From assembly GCA_910588045.1 (NCBI GenBank), contig CAJUPS010000002.1:62001-126000 (forward strand): a stretch of DNA of 64,000 nucleotides, given 5' to 3'. Below are positions 33,613 through 41,805 of this stretch, in pieces. The number at the start of each line of letters is the position of its first letter. Position 1 is the first letter of the stretch. A model generated the notes under the pieces. That model ran no database searches. It was not told where the DNA came from and saw nothing but the letters and a program-made list of their open reading frames with translations. Made by a program: the position numbers and the translations under genes. The DNA is from an uncultured Oscillospiraceae bacterium. Its GTDB lineage: Bacteria > Bacillota > Clostridia > Oscillospirales > Oscillospiraceae.

Positions 33613-33654
33613 GAGCCTGTTTCGTATCTCCCCGCGAGATACGAAACAGGCTCT
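33612..33654. repeat. 19-bp perfect hairpin without T-run
   Basis: AGAGCCTGTTTCGTATCTC (33612-33630), loop CCCGC, GAGATACGAAACAGGCTCT (33636-33654). It follows the mpg stop codon. No T-run on either side, so it is not a standard terminator. Confidence 0.8.
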
Positions 33655-33671
33655 GAGGAAGGAGACACAAT

Positions 33672-34298
33672 ATGCTGCTGTTTGACCTGGACGGGACCCT
33701 CATTGACTCCAATGGCGTGTGGCTGGAGGTGGACAAGACCTTTTTGGCCCGCCATGGCTATGAGTACAGCCAGGAATACCACGATGGCGTAGCCCACTCC
33801 ATCCTCCAGAACTGCGCCATCTTTACCAAGGATTTTTTTGGCATGGAGGAGTCCTGCGAGGAGATCATCGCGGAGTGGATGGAGCTGGCGAAGGACGCCT
33901 ATGACCACGTGCCCCTCAAGCCCCATGTCCGGGAGTACCTGGACCGCTGCCGGGAGGCGGGGCACCGGATGGCGATTTTTACCGCCTGTGTGCCGCTCCA
34001 CTGCCAGACGGCGGTGAAAAAGCACGGCCTGGACGCCTACTTTGAGCAGATCATCTACGCCCAGGCGCTGGGGGAGGACAAGCGGTCCCCGGCCATCTTC
34101 CGCCATGTGGCGGAGCTGCTGGGGGTAAAGCCCCGGGAGTGCGTGTTCTTTGACGACTCCCTCACCGCCTGCAAGGGGGCCAAGGCCGCCGGGATGACCG
34201 TGGTGGGCATCCGGGACGACTATTTCCACGGGGCAGAGGCGGATATGCGGGAGCTGTGCGACCGCTATATCGGGGACTTTGGAGAGCTGTTGTCATGA
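33672..34298 (+). CDS. HAD-superfamily hydrolase
   Basis: A 208-residue HAD phosphatase of the phosphoglycolate phosphatase/beta-phosphoglucomutase type. Motif I MLLFDLDGTLIDSNG (nucleophile Asp-5, acid Asp-7), motif II MAIFTACVP (Thr), motif III Lys in GLDAYFEQIIYAQALGEDKR, and motif IV CVFFDDSLTACKGAKAAG (DD) are all present. A helical cap (about 20-90) lies between motifs I and II. The substrate is unknown. GAGGAAGGAGACAC precedes the ATG. Confidence 0.93.
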   Translation: MLLFDLDGTLIDSNGVWLEVDKTFLARHGYEYSQEYHDGVAHSILQNCAIFTKDFFGMEESCEEIIAEWMELAKDAYDHVPLKPHVREYLDRCREAGHRMAIFTACVPLHCQTAVKKHGLDAYFEQIIYAQALGEDKRSPAIFRHVAELLGVKPRECVFFDDSLTACKGAKAAGMTVVGIRDDYFHGAEADMRELCDRYIGDFGELLS

Positions 34299-34318
34299 CA
34301 GGGAGATACGAAGGCGAA

Positions 34319-34359
34319 CGCCCACCGAAAGGGACCTCCTTTTCGGTGGGCGATTCTTG
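34319..34359. terminator. bidirectional terminator between convergent genes
   Basis: CGCCCACCGAAAGG (34319-34332) pairs with CCTTTTCGGTGGGCG (34338-34352), followed by ATTCTTGT. It lies between the HAD gene and the convergent MerR gene. Confidence 0.75.
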
Positions 34360-34758
34360 TCATGAGCTGACGGTAGACGCGATGCTCGTACATTCCTGCT
34401 CTTTCTTTCGCAGGATTTTTTCATAGTTTGCAATTTTATAGTCGAGCCGATCCAGGGATTTCCGGATTTCCTCTATCCGCTCTGAGAGCTGCTGCCGCTG
34501 CTCCATCAGGATGGCTTTCCGCCGTTCCTCCGTGCCCTCCCCCTGCTGGCAGAGAGCCGCATACTCGATCAGCGCTTCGATCTGTACCCCGGCAGAGCGC
34601 AGACACTTCATCAGCTCGATCCACCGGCAGGACTCCTCGTCGTAGTCCCGGATGCCGCCCCTGGTTCGGGGCACGGGCGGAATGATGCCAATACGCTCGT
34701 AGTAGCGCAGGGTGTCGGCGGTCAGTCCATACTTTCTGCTCGTCTCCGCAATGGTCAT
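34360..34758 (-). CDS. MerR-family transcriptional regulator (AdhR-like)
   Basis: A 132-residue MerR-type activator. The N-terminal winged helix is MTIAETSRKYGLTADTLRYY, ERIGIIPPVPRTRGGIRDYD, the usual DTLRYYERIGLIPP signature, followed by a dimerisation coiled coil (about 80-118, EERRKAILMEQRQQLSERIE). There is no Cys pair of the metal-binding MerR type; two cysteines (in SCRWIELMKCLRS) could serve redox sensing as in AdhR, a guess. It lies 12 bp downstream of an aldo/keto reductase gene, its probable partner, and they share a transcript. Confidence 0.9.
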   Translation of the reverse strand: MTIAETSRKYGLTADTLRYYERIGIIPPVPRTRGGIRDYDEESCRWIELMKCLRSAGVQIEALIEYAALCQQGEGTEERRKAILMEQRQQLSERIEEIRKSLDRLDYKIANYEKILRKKEQECTSIASTVSS

Positions 34759-34770
34759 ACGACGGTCCCT

Positions 34771-35919
34771 CTACGCTCCAAAGAGCTCCGCGGCCTGCTG
34801 CATGTTCTCCGGGGCTTTTACGCCAAAGGGACAGCGCTTCTCGCAGGCGCCGCACTGGATGCACTCCCTGGCCTTGTGGGGGAGGGCGGCGTAGTGCTCG
34901 CGGACGGTCTCGGGGATCTCCCCCTGGGCCTTGCAGAGGTTGAGAAACTTGGTCACGTCCGCCACACTGATGCCCTGGGGGCAGGGGGCGCAATGGCCGC
35001 AGTACATGCAGTGGCCCACCCAGCTGATCTTGGGCATGGCGGCGAAGGCGGCGGCGTAGTCCCGCTCCTCCTCGGAGGCGTCCTCATAGGCGATGCTCTC
35101 GCGCAGGTCCTCCATGGACTTGGCCCCGCACAGAATGGAGGCCACCGCCGGGCGGTCCAGGGCGTAGTGAATGCACTGGGCGGCCGTCAGGGATACCCCC
35201 GCCGGGGACAGGTCCGCCTTGAGCAGGTCCCCGCCGCCGAAAGCCTTCATGACGGTGATGCCCACGCCCAGTCGCTGGTAGGTCTCGTACAGCTCCTGCC
35301 GCCGGGGGTCCATGTTCACCAGGGGCTGGTTATAGCTCCCCGAGTCGCCCAGCTCCTCGATGCTCTTCTCTCCGGGAAGGAGGTCATAGCAGGGGTTGAC
35401 GCTGAACATCAACACATCGATCTTCCCGGTGTTCACCGCCGCCAGGGAGACCTCCGCGCTGTGACTGCTCAGGCCGATGCTTTTGATGGTGCCCGCCGCT
35501 TTCAGCGCCAGGGCGTAGTCCAGGATGCCGTTCTGGAGCACGGTTTCCCAGTCGTCCATGGCGTCCACGTAGTGGATCATGCCCACCTCAACGCGGTCCG
35601 TCCGCAGAAGGCGGAGACGCTCTGCGAAGTTGGCCTTGGCCTCCTCCAGATGGCGGGTGCGCTTGTACTGCCCGTCCTGCCAGACAGCGCAGATGTGGCA
35701 CTGGAGGACGAATTTCTCCCGCCGTTCCTCCAGGGCCCGGCCCAGGTTGTCCAACAGCTCCGGCTCGGGGGTGTAGAGGTCGATGCAGTTGACCCCGGCG
35801 GATTCCATGAGGTCCACCATCTCCCGGACCTGCTGGGCCGTCTTGCCGGAAAAGCCCTCGCAGCCCATGCCGATCTCGCCCACCTGGATGCCGGTGCGGC
35901 CTAATGTACGGTATTGCAT
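34771..35919 (-). CDS. aldo/keto reductase with C-terminal 4Fe-4S ferredoxin domain
   Basis: A 382-residue protein. The AKR barrel (1-275) begins MQYRTLGRTGIQVGEIGMGC and carries Asp in NCIDLYTPEPELLD. The catalytic Tyr of AKRs is at that position (DLYTP), Lys and His positions are in the QCHICAVW and VGMIHYVDAM segments. The C-terminal part has a double cluster motif: CMYCGHCAPCPQGI near residue 315 and CIQCGACEKRCPFG near 360, giving one or two 4Fe-4S sites. This fused form is common in anaerobes. The substrate is unknown. It shares an operon with the MerR regulator. Confidence 0.92.
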   Translation of the reverse strand: MQYRTLGRTGIQVGEIGMGCEGFSGKTAQQVREMVDLMESAGVNCIDLYTPEPELLDNLGRALEERREKFVLQCHICAVWQDGQYKRTRHLEEAKANFAERLRLLRTDRVEVGMIHYVDAMDDWETVLQNGILDYALALKAAGTIKSIGLSSHSAEVSLAAVNTGKIDVLMFSVNPCYDLLPGEKSIEELGDSGSYNQPLVNMDPRRQELYETYQRLGVGITVMKAFGGGDLLKADLSPAGVSLTAAQCIHYALDRPAVASILCGAKSMEDLRESIAYEDASEEERDYAAAFAAMPKISWVGHCMYCGHCAPCPQGISVADVTKFLNLCKAQGEIPETVREHYAALPHKARECIQCGACEKRCPFGVKAPENMQQAAELFGA

Positions 35920-36014
35920 AGTGGTCTGTCTCCTTTTCTATGTTCTGAAGGGTATCTTCTCACCCCTAGTATAGCACTTGGAGCGGGCTCAAAGTCAAGA
36001 GGGTTTTCATCGGA

Positions 36015-36043
36015 TTGACACCAGATTCTGCTCGTGCTAGAAT
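36015..36043 (+). promoter_or_regulatory. promoter of the two-domain GNAT gene
   Basis: TTGACA (36015-36020), 17-bp spacer, TAGAAT (36038-36043). On the other strand a TATACT (35968-35973) serves the AKR gene. Confidence 0.85.
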
Positions 36044-36076
36044 GGGCCTATCAACAGGAAGGAATGAGGATAAATC

Positions 36077-36958
36077 ATGATGACCCATATCACCAGGCAA
36101 AATTTCAGGATTCTATGTGACTTCATGGATATAAGGAACTTCATGACCGAGATCTATGAGCGGGACTGGCGGAATGGCGTGCCCGCGCCGTTTCTGGAGT
36201 ACGCCCTGTCCAGCACATGGATGGATACCTATTACACCCACCGGTGGCGGATGTGGAAGGAGGGCGAGAAAATCGCCGCCTTCGTTTTCCATGAAAATCC
36301 GATCAGCGACGCATACATCAGCCTGCGGCCGGGCTATGAGGAGCTGGCGGAGGAGATCGTATCCTACGCCGCCAACGAGATGCCACGACAGAACGGGAAA
36401 AATAAGCTGGTACTGTTTGAAGGACAAACCGCGCTGATGGAAGCGGCCAAACGGGCGGGCTATACCCGGACAGGGGGGTATAATGAGCGGGTTTTTGATT
36501 TCAGCAAGCCGCTGGATCATCCCCTGCCGGAGGGGTTCCGGTTTGTGGAGCCGGGAGAGCTGGACCCGGCGAAGATCGCCGAGTGCTGCTGGCGGGGGTT
36601 TGACCACGAGGAGTCAGAGGGGCCCTGGGACGGGAGCTGCGAGAGTACCCTCAGACTTCTTGTCACCCCGCACGCCACGCCGTCCCTGCCCGTGGCGATT
36701 GAAAATGAGCGCCGGGAATACGTCTGCTTCGCCGGTATGTGGTGGACGCCGGAAAACCGTCTGGCCTATATGGAGCCCCTTTGCACCGTTCCCCAGTACC
36801 GCCGCAGGGGGCTGGCCGCCGCCGCTCTCTCGGAGCTGTACCGCCGGATGAAGCCCCTGGGAGCAACGCACATGACCGGCGGGGGAGACCCCTTCTACGA
36901 AAAAATCGGATTTGAGCCCTGCATCGGCTGGACCTTCTGGGAAAAGAAAGACTCATAA
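36077..36958 (+). CDS. GNAT-family acetyltransferase with duplicated domains
   Basis: A 293-residue protein with two GNAT-like halves. The N-terminal half (1-150) has lost motif A. The C-terminal half keeps it: PLCTVPQYRRRGLAAAALSE near residue 235, with late FYEKIGFEPCIGWTFWEK. This degenerate-plus-active arrangement is common in small Firmicute GNATs. The substrate is unknown. The gene has its own strong promoter, and a GGAAGGAATGAGG ribosome region. Its end overlaps the convergent 66-residue gene by 6 bp. Confidence 0.85.
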   Translation: MMTHITRQNFRILCDFMDIRNFMTEIYERDWRNGVPAPFLEYALSSTWMDTYYTHRWRMWKEGEKIAAFVFHENPISDAYISLRPGYEELAEEIVSYAANEMPRQNGKNKLVLFEGQTALMEAAKRAGYTRTGGYNERVFDFSKPLDHPLPEGFRFVEPGELDPAKIAECCWRGFDHEESEGPWDGSCESTLRLLVTPHATPSLPVAIENERREYVCFAGMWWTPENRLAYMEPLCTVPQYRRRGLAAAALSELYRRMKPLGATHMTGGGDPFYEKIGFEPCIGWTFWEKKDS

Positions 36959-37153
36959 ATGGAGCAGCTCTTTTTCAATCAGTTTCACCGCAATGGTAAA
37001 CGCCTCCACCCGCCGCTTCGCCAGCGTGATCTGTGATTTGTACCGCTGTGCGTTTTCCTTCGCTTCAAGGGTCTTGACCGTTTCTTCCAGCTTGTGCAGG
37101 GTTGAATCGATCTGTCGCTTGGCTTCCAGCAGCTCCTCTTTGGTATAATCCAT
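36953..37153 (-). CDS. small coiled-coil protein
   Basis: A 66-residue, highly charged, all-helical protein: MDYTKEELLEAKRQIDSTLH, KLEETVKTLEAKENAQRYKS, QITLAKRRVEAFTIAVKLIE. Heptad-like spacing suggests a coiled coil. No known domain. GGAGGAGATCCTGA stands before the ATG. The 'KRQIDSTLHKLEETVKTL...KSQITLAKRRVEAFTIAVKLI' type is common in gut Firmicutes as an uncharacterised protein. Confidence 0.7.
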   Translation of the reverse strand: MDYTKEELLEAKRQIDSTLHKLEETVKTLEAKENAQRYKSQITLAKRRVEAFTIAVKLIEKELLHL

Positions 37154-37179
37154 TCAGGATCTCCTCCCATGACGCATGA

Positions 37180-37211
37180 ACGGCGCGGTATGTGTTGGCA
37201 TACCGCGCCGT
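37180..37211 (-). terminator. hairpin after leuS
   Basis: ACGGCGCGGTATG (37180-37192) pairs with CATACCGCGCCGT (37199-37211). It lies 11 bp after the leuS stop. The following T-run is poor on both strands. Confidence 0.6.
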
Positions 37212-37222
37212 CTTGATTTGTT

Positions 37223-39652
37223 TTACCGTGCCGGTTTCACGATCAGGTTCACCAGCTTGTTCTTCACGTGGATCACCTTCACGATGTCCATGCCCTCGAT
37301 GGCCCGGGCGACCTTGTCTACCGCCTTGGCGGCCTCCACTACGGCGGCTTCCTCGCTGTCCACAGGGACGGTGACGGTCCCCTTGAGCTTGCCCTGGACC
37401 TGGACGGCCATATCCACGGAGGAGGCGACCGTCTTGCTCTCGTCGTACACGGGCCAGGACATCTGGCAGACCATCTTGCCCTCTGCGGCGGCGAAGCCCA
37501 TGGTCTCCCACAGCTCCTCGCACATGTGGGGCGCAAAGGGATTCAGCAGCAGAAGAAGGACCTTCATGTCGCCCTTGGAGCAGCCGTTGGCATAGAAGTC
37601 GTTGACCAGGGCCATCATGGCCGCTATGGCGGTGTTGAACTTCATGGCCTCGATGTCGTCGGAGACCTTTTTGATGGTCTTGTGGATGCCGGACTCGTTG
37701 GCGGGGGTGTGGTCCGGGCTGTCCGTGCAGCTCTCGGAGAGGTTCCACACCCGGTCCAAGAACCGCTTACAGCCCTTCACCGCGTTGTCGGACCAGGCGG
37801 CGGCCTTCTCGAAGTCGCCGATGAACATGATATACAGCCGCAGGGTGTCCGCGCCGTAGGCCTTCACAACGTCGTCGGGATTGACCACGTTGCCCCGGGA
37901 CTTGGACATCTTCTCGCCGCCCTCGCCCAGGATCATGCCGTGGCTGGTGCGCTTCTGATAGGGCTCCCTGGTGGGCACCACGCCGATGTCATAGAGGAAC
38001 TTGTGCCAGAAGCGGGAGTAGAGCAGGTGCAGGGTGGTGTGCTCCATGCCGCCGTTGTACCAGTCCACCGGGGACCAGTAGTTGAGCGCCTCCTTGGAAG
38101 CCAGGGCGGTATCGTTGTGGGGGTCCATGTACCGCAGGAAGTACCAGCTGGACCCGGCCCACTGGGGCATGGTGTCGGTCTCCCGGCGTGCGGGGCCGCC
38201 GCAGCAGGGACAGGTGGTGGCTACCCAGTCGGTCATCTTGCTGATGGGGCTCTCGCCGTCGTCGGTGGGCTCATAGTTCTCCACCTCGGGGAGCAGCAGG
38301 GGCAGCTCGCTCTCGGGCAGGGGCTGCCAGCCGCACTTCTCACAGTACACCATGGGGATGGGCTCGCCCCAGTAGCGCTGGCGGGAGAACACCCAGTCCC
38401 GGAGCTTATAGTTGACCTTGGCCTCGCCGATGCCCTTCTCCTCCAGCCACTTGGTGACGGCGGGGATGGCGTCCTTGACCGTGAGGCCGTTGAGGAACTC
38501 GGAGTTGACCAGGATGCCGGTCTCGTCCTTGGCGGTGAAAGCGGCCTTCTGCACGTCCTCGCCGCCGGAGACTACCTCGATGATCTCACAGCCGAATTTC
38601 TTGGCGAACTCCCAGTCCCGGTCATCGTGGGCGGGCACGGCCATGATGGCCCCAGTGCCGTAGGTCGCCAGGACGTAATCGGAGATGAAGATGGGGATCT
38701 CACGGCCGTTCACCGGATTTACGCCGCGCACGCCGTCCAGGCACACGCCGGTCTTCTCCTTGTTCAGCTCCGTCCGCTCCAGGTCGCTCTTGGAGGCGGC
38801 GGAGCGCTGGTACGCCTTCACATCGTTCGCATTTTTCAGCAGGGGCATCCACTTCCTGACCAGCTCGTGCTCCGGGGAGAGGACCATGTAGGTGGCCCCG
38901 AAGAGGGTGTCGGGCCGGGTGGTGAAGACAATAATATCATCGCCGGTGGTGGCCTTGAAGATAACCTCCGCGCCGGTGGAGCGGCCGATCCAGTTCTTTT
39001 GCTGGATCTTTACCCGCTCGATGAAGTCCAGCTCGTCCAGGTCGTCAATGAGACGCTGGGCGTACTCGGTGATGCGCAGCATCCATTGGCTCTTCTCCTT
39101 GCGGATGACCGGCGCGCCGCAGCGCTCGCAGACGCCCTCCACCACCTCCTCGTTGGCCAGGACGCACTTGCAGGAGGTGCACCAGTTCACCGGCATGGTG
39201 GCCTTGTAGGCCAGGCCCTTCTTGTAGAGCTGGAGGAAGATCCACTGGGTCCACTTGTAATAGCTGGGGTCCGTGGTGTCCACCACCCGGTCCCAATCGA
39301 AGCCGTAGCCCAGCATCTTCAGTTGGCGGGTGAAGTTCTCGATGTTCTGCTTCGTCACAACGGCGGGGTGGACGTGGTTCTTGATGGCGTAGTTCTCCGT
39401 GGGCAGGCCGAAGGCGTCGAACCCGATGGGGAAGAGGACGTTATAGCCGTCCATCCGCTTTTTCCGGGTGACGATGTCCATGGCGGTGAAGGGACGGGGA
39501 TGGCCCACGTGGAGGCCCTGGGCGGAGGGGTAGGGGAACTCGATGAGGCCGTAGAACTTGGGCTTTTCGCTCTTCTCCGAGGCGGCGAAGACCTTGCCCT
39601 CCTCCCAGCGCTTTTGCCACTTGGGCTCGATGGATGCAAAATCGTACTTCAA
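37223..39652 (-). CDS. leuS: leucyl-tRNA synthetase
   Basis: An 809-residue class I synthetase charging tRNA-Leu. The HIGH motif is HVGHPRPFTAMD near residue 47. The zinc-binding insert has CTSCKCVLA / CERCGAP, the CP1 editing domain holds TTRPDTLFGATYMVL and the hydrolytic Asp region (AHDDRDWEFA), and the KMSKS motif is KMSKSRGNVVNPDD near 590. A second Cys pair (CEKCGW / CPCCGG) lies in the middle. The start codon is TTG: a stop lies three codons upstream, and MKYDFASIEPKWQKRW is the normal LeuRS N-terminus. Promoter TTGCAA-17-TATAAT at 39716-39744; there is no T-box. Confidence 0.96.
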   Translation of the reverse strand: MKYDFASIEPKWQKRWEEGKVFAASEKSEKPKFYGLIEFPYPSAQGLHVGHPRPFTAMDIVTRKKRMDGYNVLFPIGFDAFGLPTENYAIKNHVHPAVVTKQNIENFTRQLKMLGYGFDWDRVVDTTDPSYYKWTQWIFLQLYKKGLAYKATMPVNWCTSCKCVLANEEVVEGVCERCGAPVIRKEKSQWMLRITEYAQRLIDDLDELDFIERVKIQQKNWIGRSTGAEVIFKATTGDDIIVFTTRPDTLFGATYMVLSPEHELVRKWMPLLKNANDVKAYQRSAASKSDLERTELNKEKTGVCLDGVRGVNPVNGREIPIFISDYVLATYGTGAIMAVPAHDDRDWEFAKKFGCEIIEVVSGGEDVQKAAFTAKDETGILVNSEFLNGLTVKDAIPAVTKWLEEKGIGEAKVNYKLRDWVFSRQRYWGEPIPMVYCEKCGWQPLPESELPLLLPEVENYEPTDDGESPISKMTDWVATTCPCCGGPARRETDTMPQWAGSSWYFLRYMDPHNDTALASKEALNYWSPVDWYNGGMEHTTLHLLYSRFWHKFLYDIGVVPTREPYQKRTSHGMILGEGGEKMSKSRGNVVNPDDVVKAYGADTLRLYIMFIGDFEKAAAWSDNAVKGCKRFLDRVWNLSESCTDSPDHTPANESGIHKTIKKVSDDIEAMKFNTAIAAMMALVNDFYANGCSKGDMKVLLLLLNPFAPHMCEELWETMGFAAAEGKMVCQMSWPVYDESKTVASSVDMAVQVQGKLKGTVTVPVDSEEAAVVEAAKAVDKVARAIEGMDIVKVIHVKNKLVNLIVKPAR

Positions 39653-39715
39653 AGCAAATCACACTCTCTTTGTATATTTCCGGGCATACCCCGGCAGAAA
39701 ATTCATACGGGTGGT

Positions 39716-39744
39716 ATTATATAGGATTTTTGCGTGGATTGCAA
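39716..39744 (-). promoter_or_regulatory. SigA promoter of leuS
   Basis: TTGCAA (39739-39744) and TATAAT (39716-39721) on the minus strand, 17-bp spacer. It lies about 65 bp before the TTG start. Confidence 0.85.
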
Positions 39745-39862
39745 GGGGGTTTTTCGTATTTAGCCTCTTGACAGCCCTGTTTCCGGGTGGTATAGTAAAT
39801 GTATCACTACTATAATTTTTACAATAGCATTTTATGCAGTAGCAATGAAAAAGGAGGCTCCT

Positions 39863-40627
39863 ATGAAAAAAGATTATCTATCACAGCTGTCCCGTTGGGC
39901 CCGGTGGATGCTCCCGCGGCAGGAAGCGGAGGACGTTATCGCCGACTATTGTGACATCGTGGGCGTCCCGCTGCGGTCCGAGGACGAACTGATCCGGGAT
40001 TTGGGCAGGCCAAGGAATGTGGTGAAAGCCGTGGCGCAGCCCAGGCAGTACCGCGCGTGGCTCTTTGCTTTCGGTACATTGGCGGTATGCGTGGCCTTTC
40101 CCGCCGTCATGGCCTACAAAAGTGTTTACTGGGGTCCGGTGCTGAACCCTGCTTACATGATATTCCTTTGCATAGGCGTTGGTCTGTCGCTCGGGAGCTT
40201 TCGGCGGGACAGGGTGGGGAAGGGAACGCCGACAAGGGGGCTCCTTCTGCCGCTGGCGCTCTTGCTGATGGGAATTGGGGGAGTGTGGTTTTTGGCAGGT
40301 CTGATGCTGACGGAATCATGGAAATTGCTGAACGTGATCGTCCCTACCGCAGACGCGGCGCAGGGAATGCACGTGCTGCTGTGCCTGGGGATTCTCGCCA
40401 TGGCGTTGATCGCTTTGTATGGTCTTGTGAGAGCCCGCCTGGAGGGTCGCCGCTGGTGTGCGGTCTATATTCTGGGGCTGAGCGGGGTCCTTTTGGGGCT
40501 GTCCTTCTGGCTGTTTTTGCGCAGCACCGTTTTGACCGCAGGACCCGGCTGGCAAACTCCGATTCTGCTCAGATATGCGTTCATAACCATTCTGGGTTTG
40601 ATCGGCACGGGGGCGGCGCTATGTTGA
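39863..40627 (+). CDS. HAAS/DUF1700-like membrane protein
   Basis: A 254-residue protein. The first 70 residues form a HAAS-type helical domain (DYLSQLSRWARWMLPRQEAE, DVIADYCDIVGV..., LIRDLGRPRNVVKAV) found in proteins paired with PadR regulators. After it come about six hydrophobic helices. HAAS proteins are thought to act as partners or anti-regulators of adjacent PadR proteins. The start was set at the second ATG (39863), which has AAAGGAGG 8 bp before it; the first ATG at 39845 has none. It overlaps the PadR gene by 7 bp. Confidence 0.8.
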   Translation: MKKDYLSQLSRWARWMLPRQEAEDVIADYCDIVGVPLRSEDELIRDLGRPRNVVKAVAQPRQYRAWLFAFGTLAVCVAFPAVMAYKSVYWGPVLNPAYMIFLCIGVGLSLGSFRRDRVGKGTPTRGLLLPLALLLMGIGGVWFLAGLMLTESWKLLNVIVPTADAAQGMHVLLCLGILAMALIALYGLVRARLEGRRWCAVYILGLSGVLLGLSFWLFLRSTVLTAGPGWQTPILLRYAFITILGLIGTGAALC

Positions 40628-40920
40628 AAAAGGACCTCATTGAGCTGTGTCTGCTCCACCTTCTTGTTCAGGAGGACCAATATGGCTATCATCTGCTGTG
40701 CCGTCTCCAGGGCGCTTTTCCGAATACACAGGAGAGCGCCGTATATGCGATCCTTCGAGGGCTCTGTCATGAGGGGTCTTCGGAGCAGTATGTGGGCACG
40801 GCCTCCAACGGACCCGCCCGGAAGTATTACCGGATAACGAGCCGCGGAAGGGATAAGTATGACGAATTGCGGCAGCAGTGGCGTACCTTTCTGGCCGAAA
40901 TGTCCGAACTCGGAATCTGA
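40621..40920 (+). CDS. PadR-family transcriptional regulator
   Basis: A 99-residue PadR-type repressor: MLKKDLIELCLLHLLVQEDQ, YGYHLLCRLQGAFPNTQESA, VYAILRGLCHEGS, and the wing PARKYYRITSRGRDKYDEL, then a short dimerisation helix. The wing and the 'E(S/G)TVYPILRRLE'-type helix match the family with AILRGL here. In most genomes PadR comes first and the HAAS protein second; here the order is reversed and they overlap by 7 bp. The ligand is unknown. Confidence 0.88.
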   Translation: MLKKDLIELCLLHLLVQEDQYGYHLLCRLQGAFPNTQESAVYAILRGLCHEGSSEQYVGTASNGPARKYYRITSRGRDKYDELRQQWRTFLAEMSELGI

Positions 40921-40969
40921 TGGCGGCGCTCTGCACGATGTCTATACCCATACACCGCTCTTTGACGCA

Positions 40970-41005
40970 CAGAGCCCGGCAGCACGTTCCGGCTGTCGGG
41001 CTCTG
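40970..41005. terminator. hairpin between convergent padR and tepA
   Basis: CAGAGCCCGGCAGC pairs with GCTGTCGGGCTCTG (one G-T pair). There is no long T-run. Confidence 0.55.
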
Positions 41006-41023
41006 CGCTCTTCTGTTGGACTG

Positions 41024-41746
41024 CTATTGTACTGTTGCCGGTTCCCGCCGGGACTGGGAGATCTGCTCATAGAGGCAATCCAGGGCGTCGCTCAGGCCGC
41101 CGATGCGGTCGATGAGCCCCAGGTTTACCGCCTCCTCGCCGTAAATCACGCTGCCCACGTCGGCGGCCATCTCCCCGGTCTTTAGCATGAGGCGTAAAAA
41201 CTGCTGCTCGCTGATGCCGCTGTTTTTCGCCACGAAGCTGACGATCCGCTCCTGGATGCGCTCAAAGTAGTTGAAGGTCTGGGGGGCGGCAATCACCGTG
41301 CCGTTCATCCGCACCGGGTGGATGGTCATGGAGGCCGACGGTACGATCATGCTCACCTTGGGAGCCACGGCCAGGGGAACGCCGATGGAGTGCCCGCCCC
41401 CCAGCACCAGGCTGACGGTGGGCTTGCGCATCCCGGCGATGAGCTCCGCGATGCCCAGGCCCGCCTCGATGTCGCCGCCCACGGTGTTCAGCAGCAGCAG
41501 CAGGCCGTCTACCTCCTCGTCCTGCTCCAGGGCGGCCAGCAGGGGCATGACGTGCTCGTACTTGGTGCTCTTGGCCGTCTCCGGCAGGACCTGGTGGCCC
41601 TCCACCTGGCCCACGATGGTCAGGGTGTAGATGTTGCCCCGCTCGTTGTGGCTGACGGCGGAGCCGAAGTCCACGATCCGCTGGCTGCTCTCGTTCTTGT
41701 CGTCGTTCCCGCCGCTGGCGGCGGTGCTCTTGGTGTCCTGTTTCAT
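41024..41746 (-). CDS. tepA: ClpP-type serine protease TepA (SDH superfamily)
   Basis: A 240-residue ClpP-crotonase-fold protein of the TepA/YmfB group, linked in Bacillus to protein translocation and spore-forming cells. Ser is in LGGGHSIGVPLAVAPK (active Ser near residue 118), His is in SMTIHPVRMNG near 144, and Asp is probably in ADVGSVIYGEEAVNLGLIDR. The LLNTVGGDIEAGLGIAELI segment is typical. The N-terminal 40 residues are polar and low complexity. The ribosome site AGGGAGGG lies in the 3' arm of the upstream hairpin. Confidence 0.88.
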   Translation of the reverse strand: MKQDTKSTAASGGNDDKNESSQRIVDFGSAVSHNERGNIYTLTIVGQVEGHQVLPETAKSTKYEHVMPLLAALEQDEEVDGLLLLLNTVGGDIEAGLGIAELIAGMRKPTVSLVLGGGHSIGVPLAVAPKVSMIVPSASMTIHPVRMNGTVIAAPQTFNYFERIQERIVSFVAKNSGISEQQFLRLMLKTGEMAADVGSVIYGEEAVNLGLIDRIGGLSDALDCLYEQISQSRREPATVQ

Positions 41747-41754
41747 AAAAGAAT

Positions 41755-41791
41755 CCCTCCCTTTCGCCGGTAGTCTGCGCGAAAGGGAGGG
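41755..41791 (-). terminator. hairpin between the M56 gene and tepA, overlapping the tepA ribosome site
   Basis: CCCTCCCTTTCGC (41755-41767) pairs with GCGAAAGGGAGGG (41779-41791). On the minus strand it is followed by ATTCTTTT and then the tepA ATG, so the hairpin may both end the upstream transcript and hide the tepA ribosome site. Confidence 0.75.
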
Positions 41792-41805
41792 AAATCATAC
41801 ATTTT

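Noticed and set aside
37268..39724. An 818-codon plus-strand frame opposite leuS
   Set aside because: Shadow frame of leuS, Gly/Val/His-rich without recognisable domains.
39653..39862. A T-box leader for leuS
   Set aside because: The promoter lies about 65 bp before the start, which leaves no room for a T-box, and no TGGNACCGCG-type sequence was seen.
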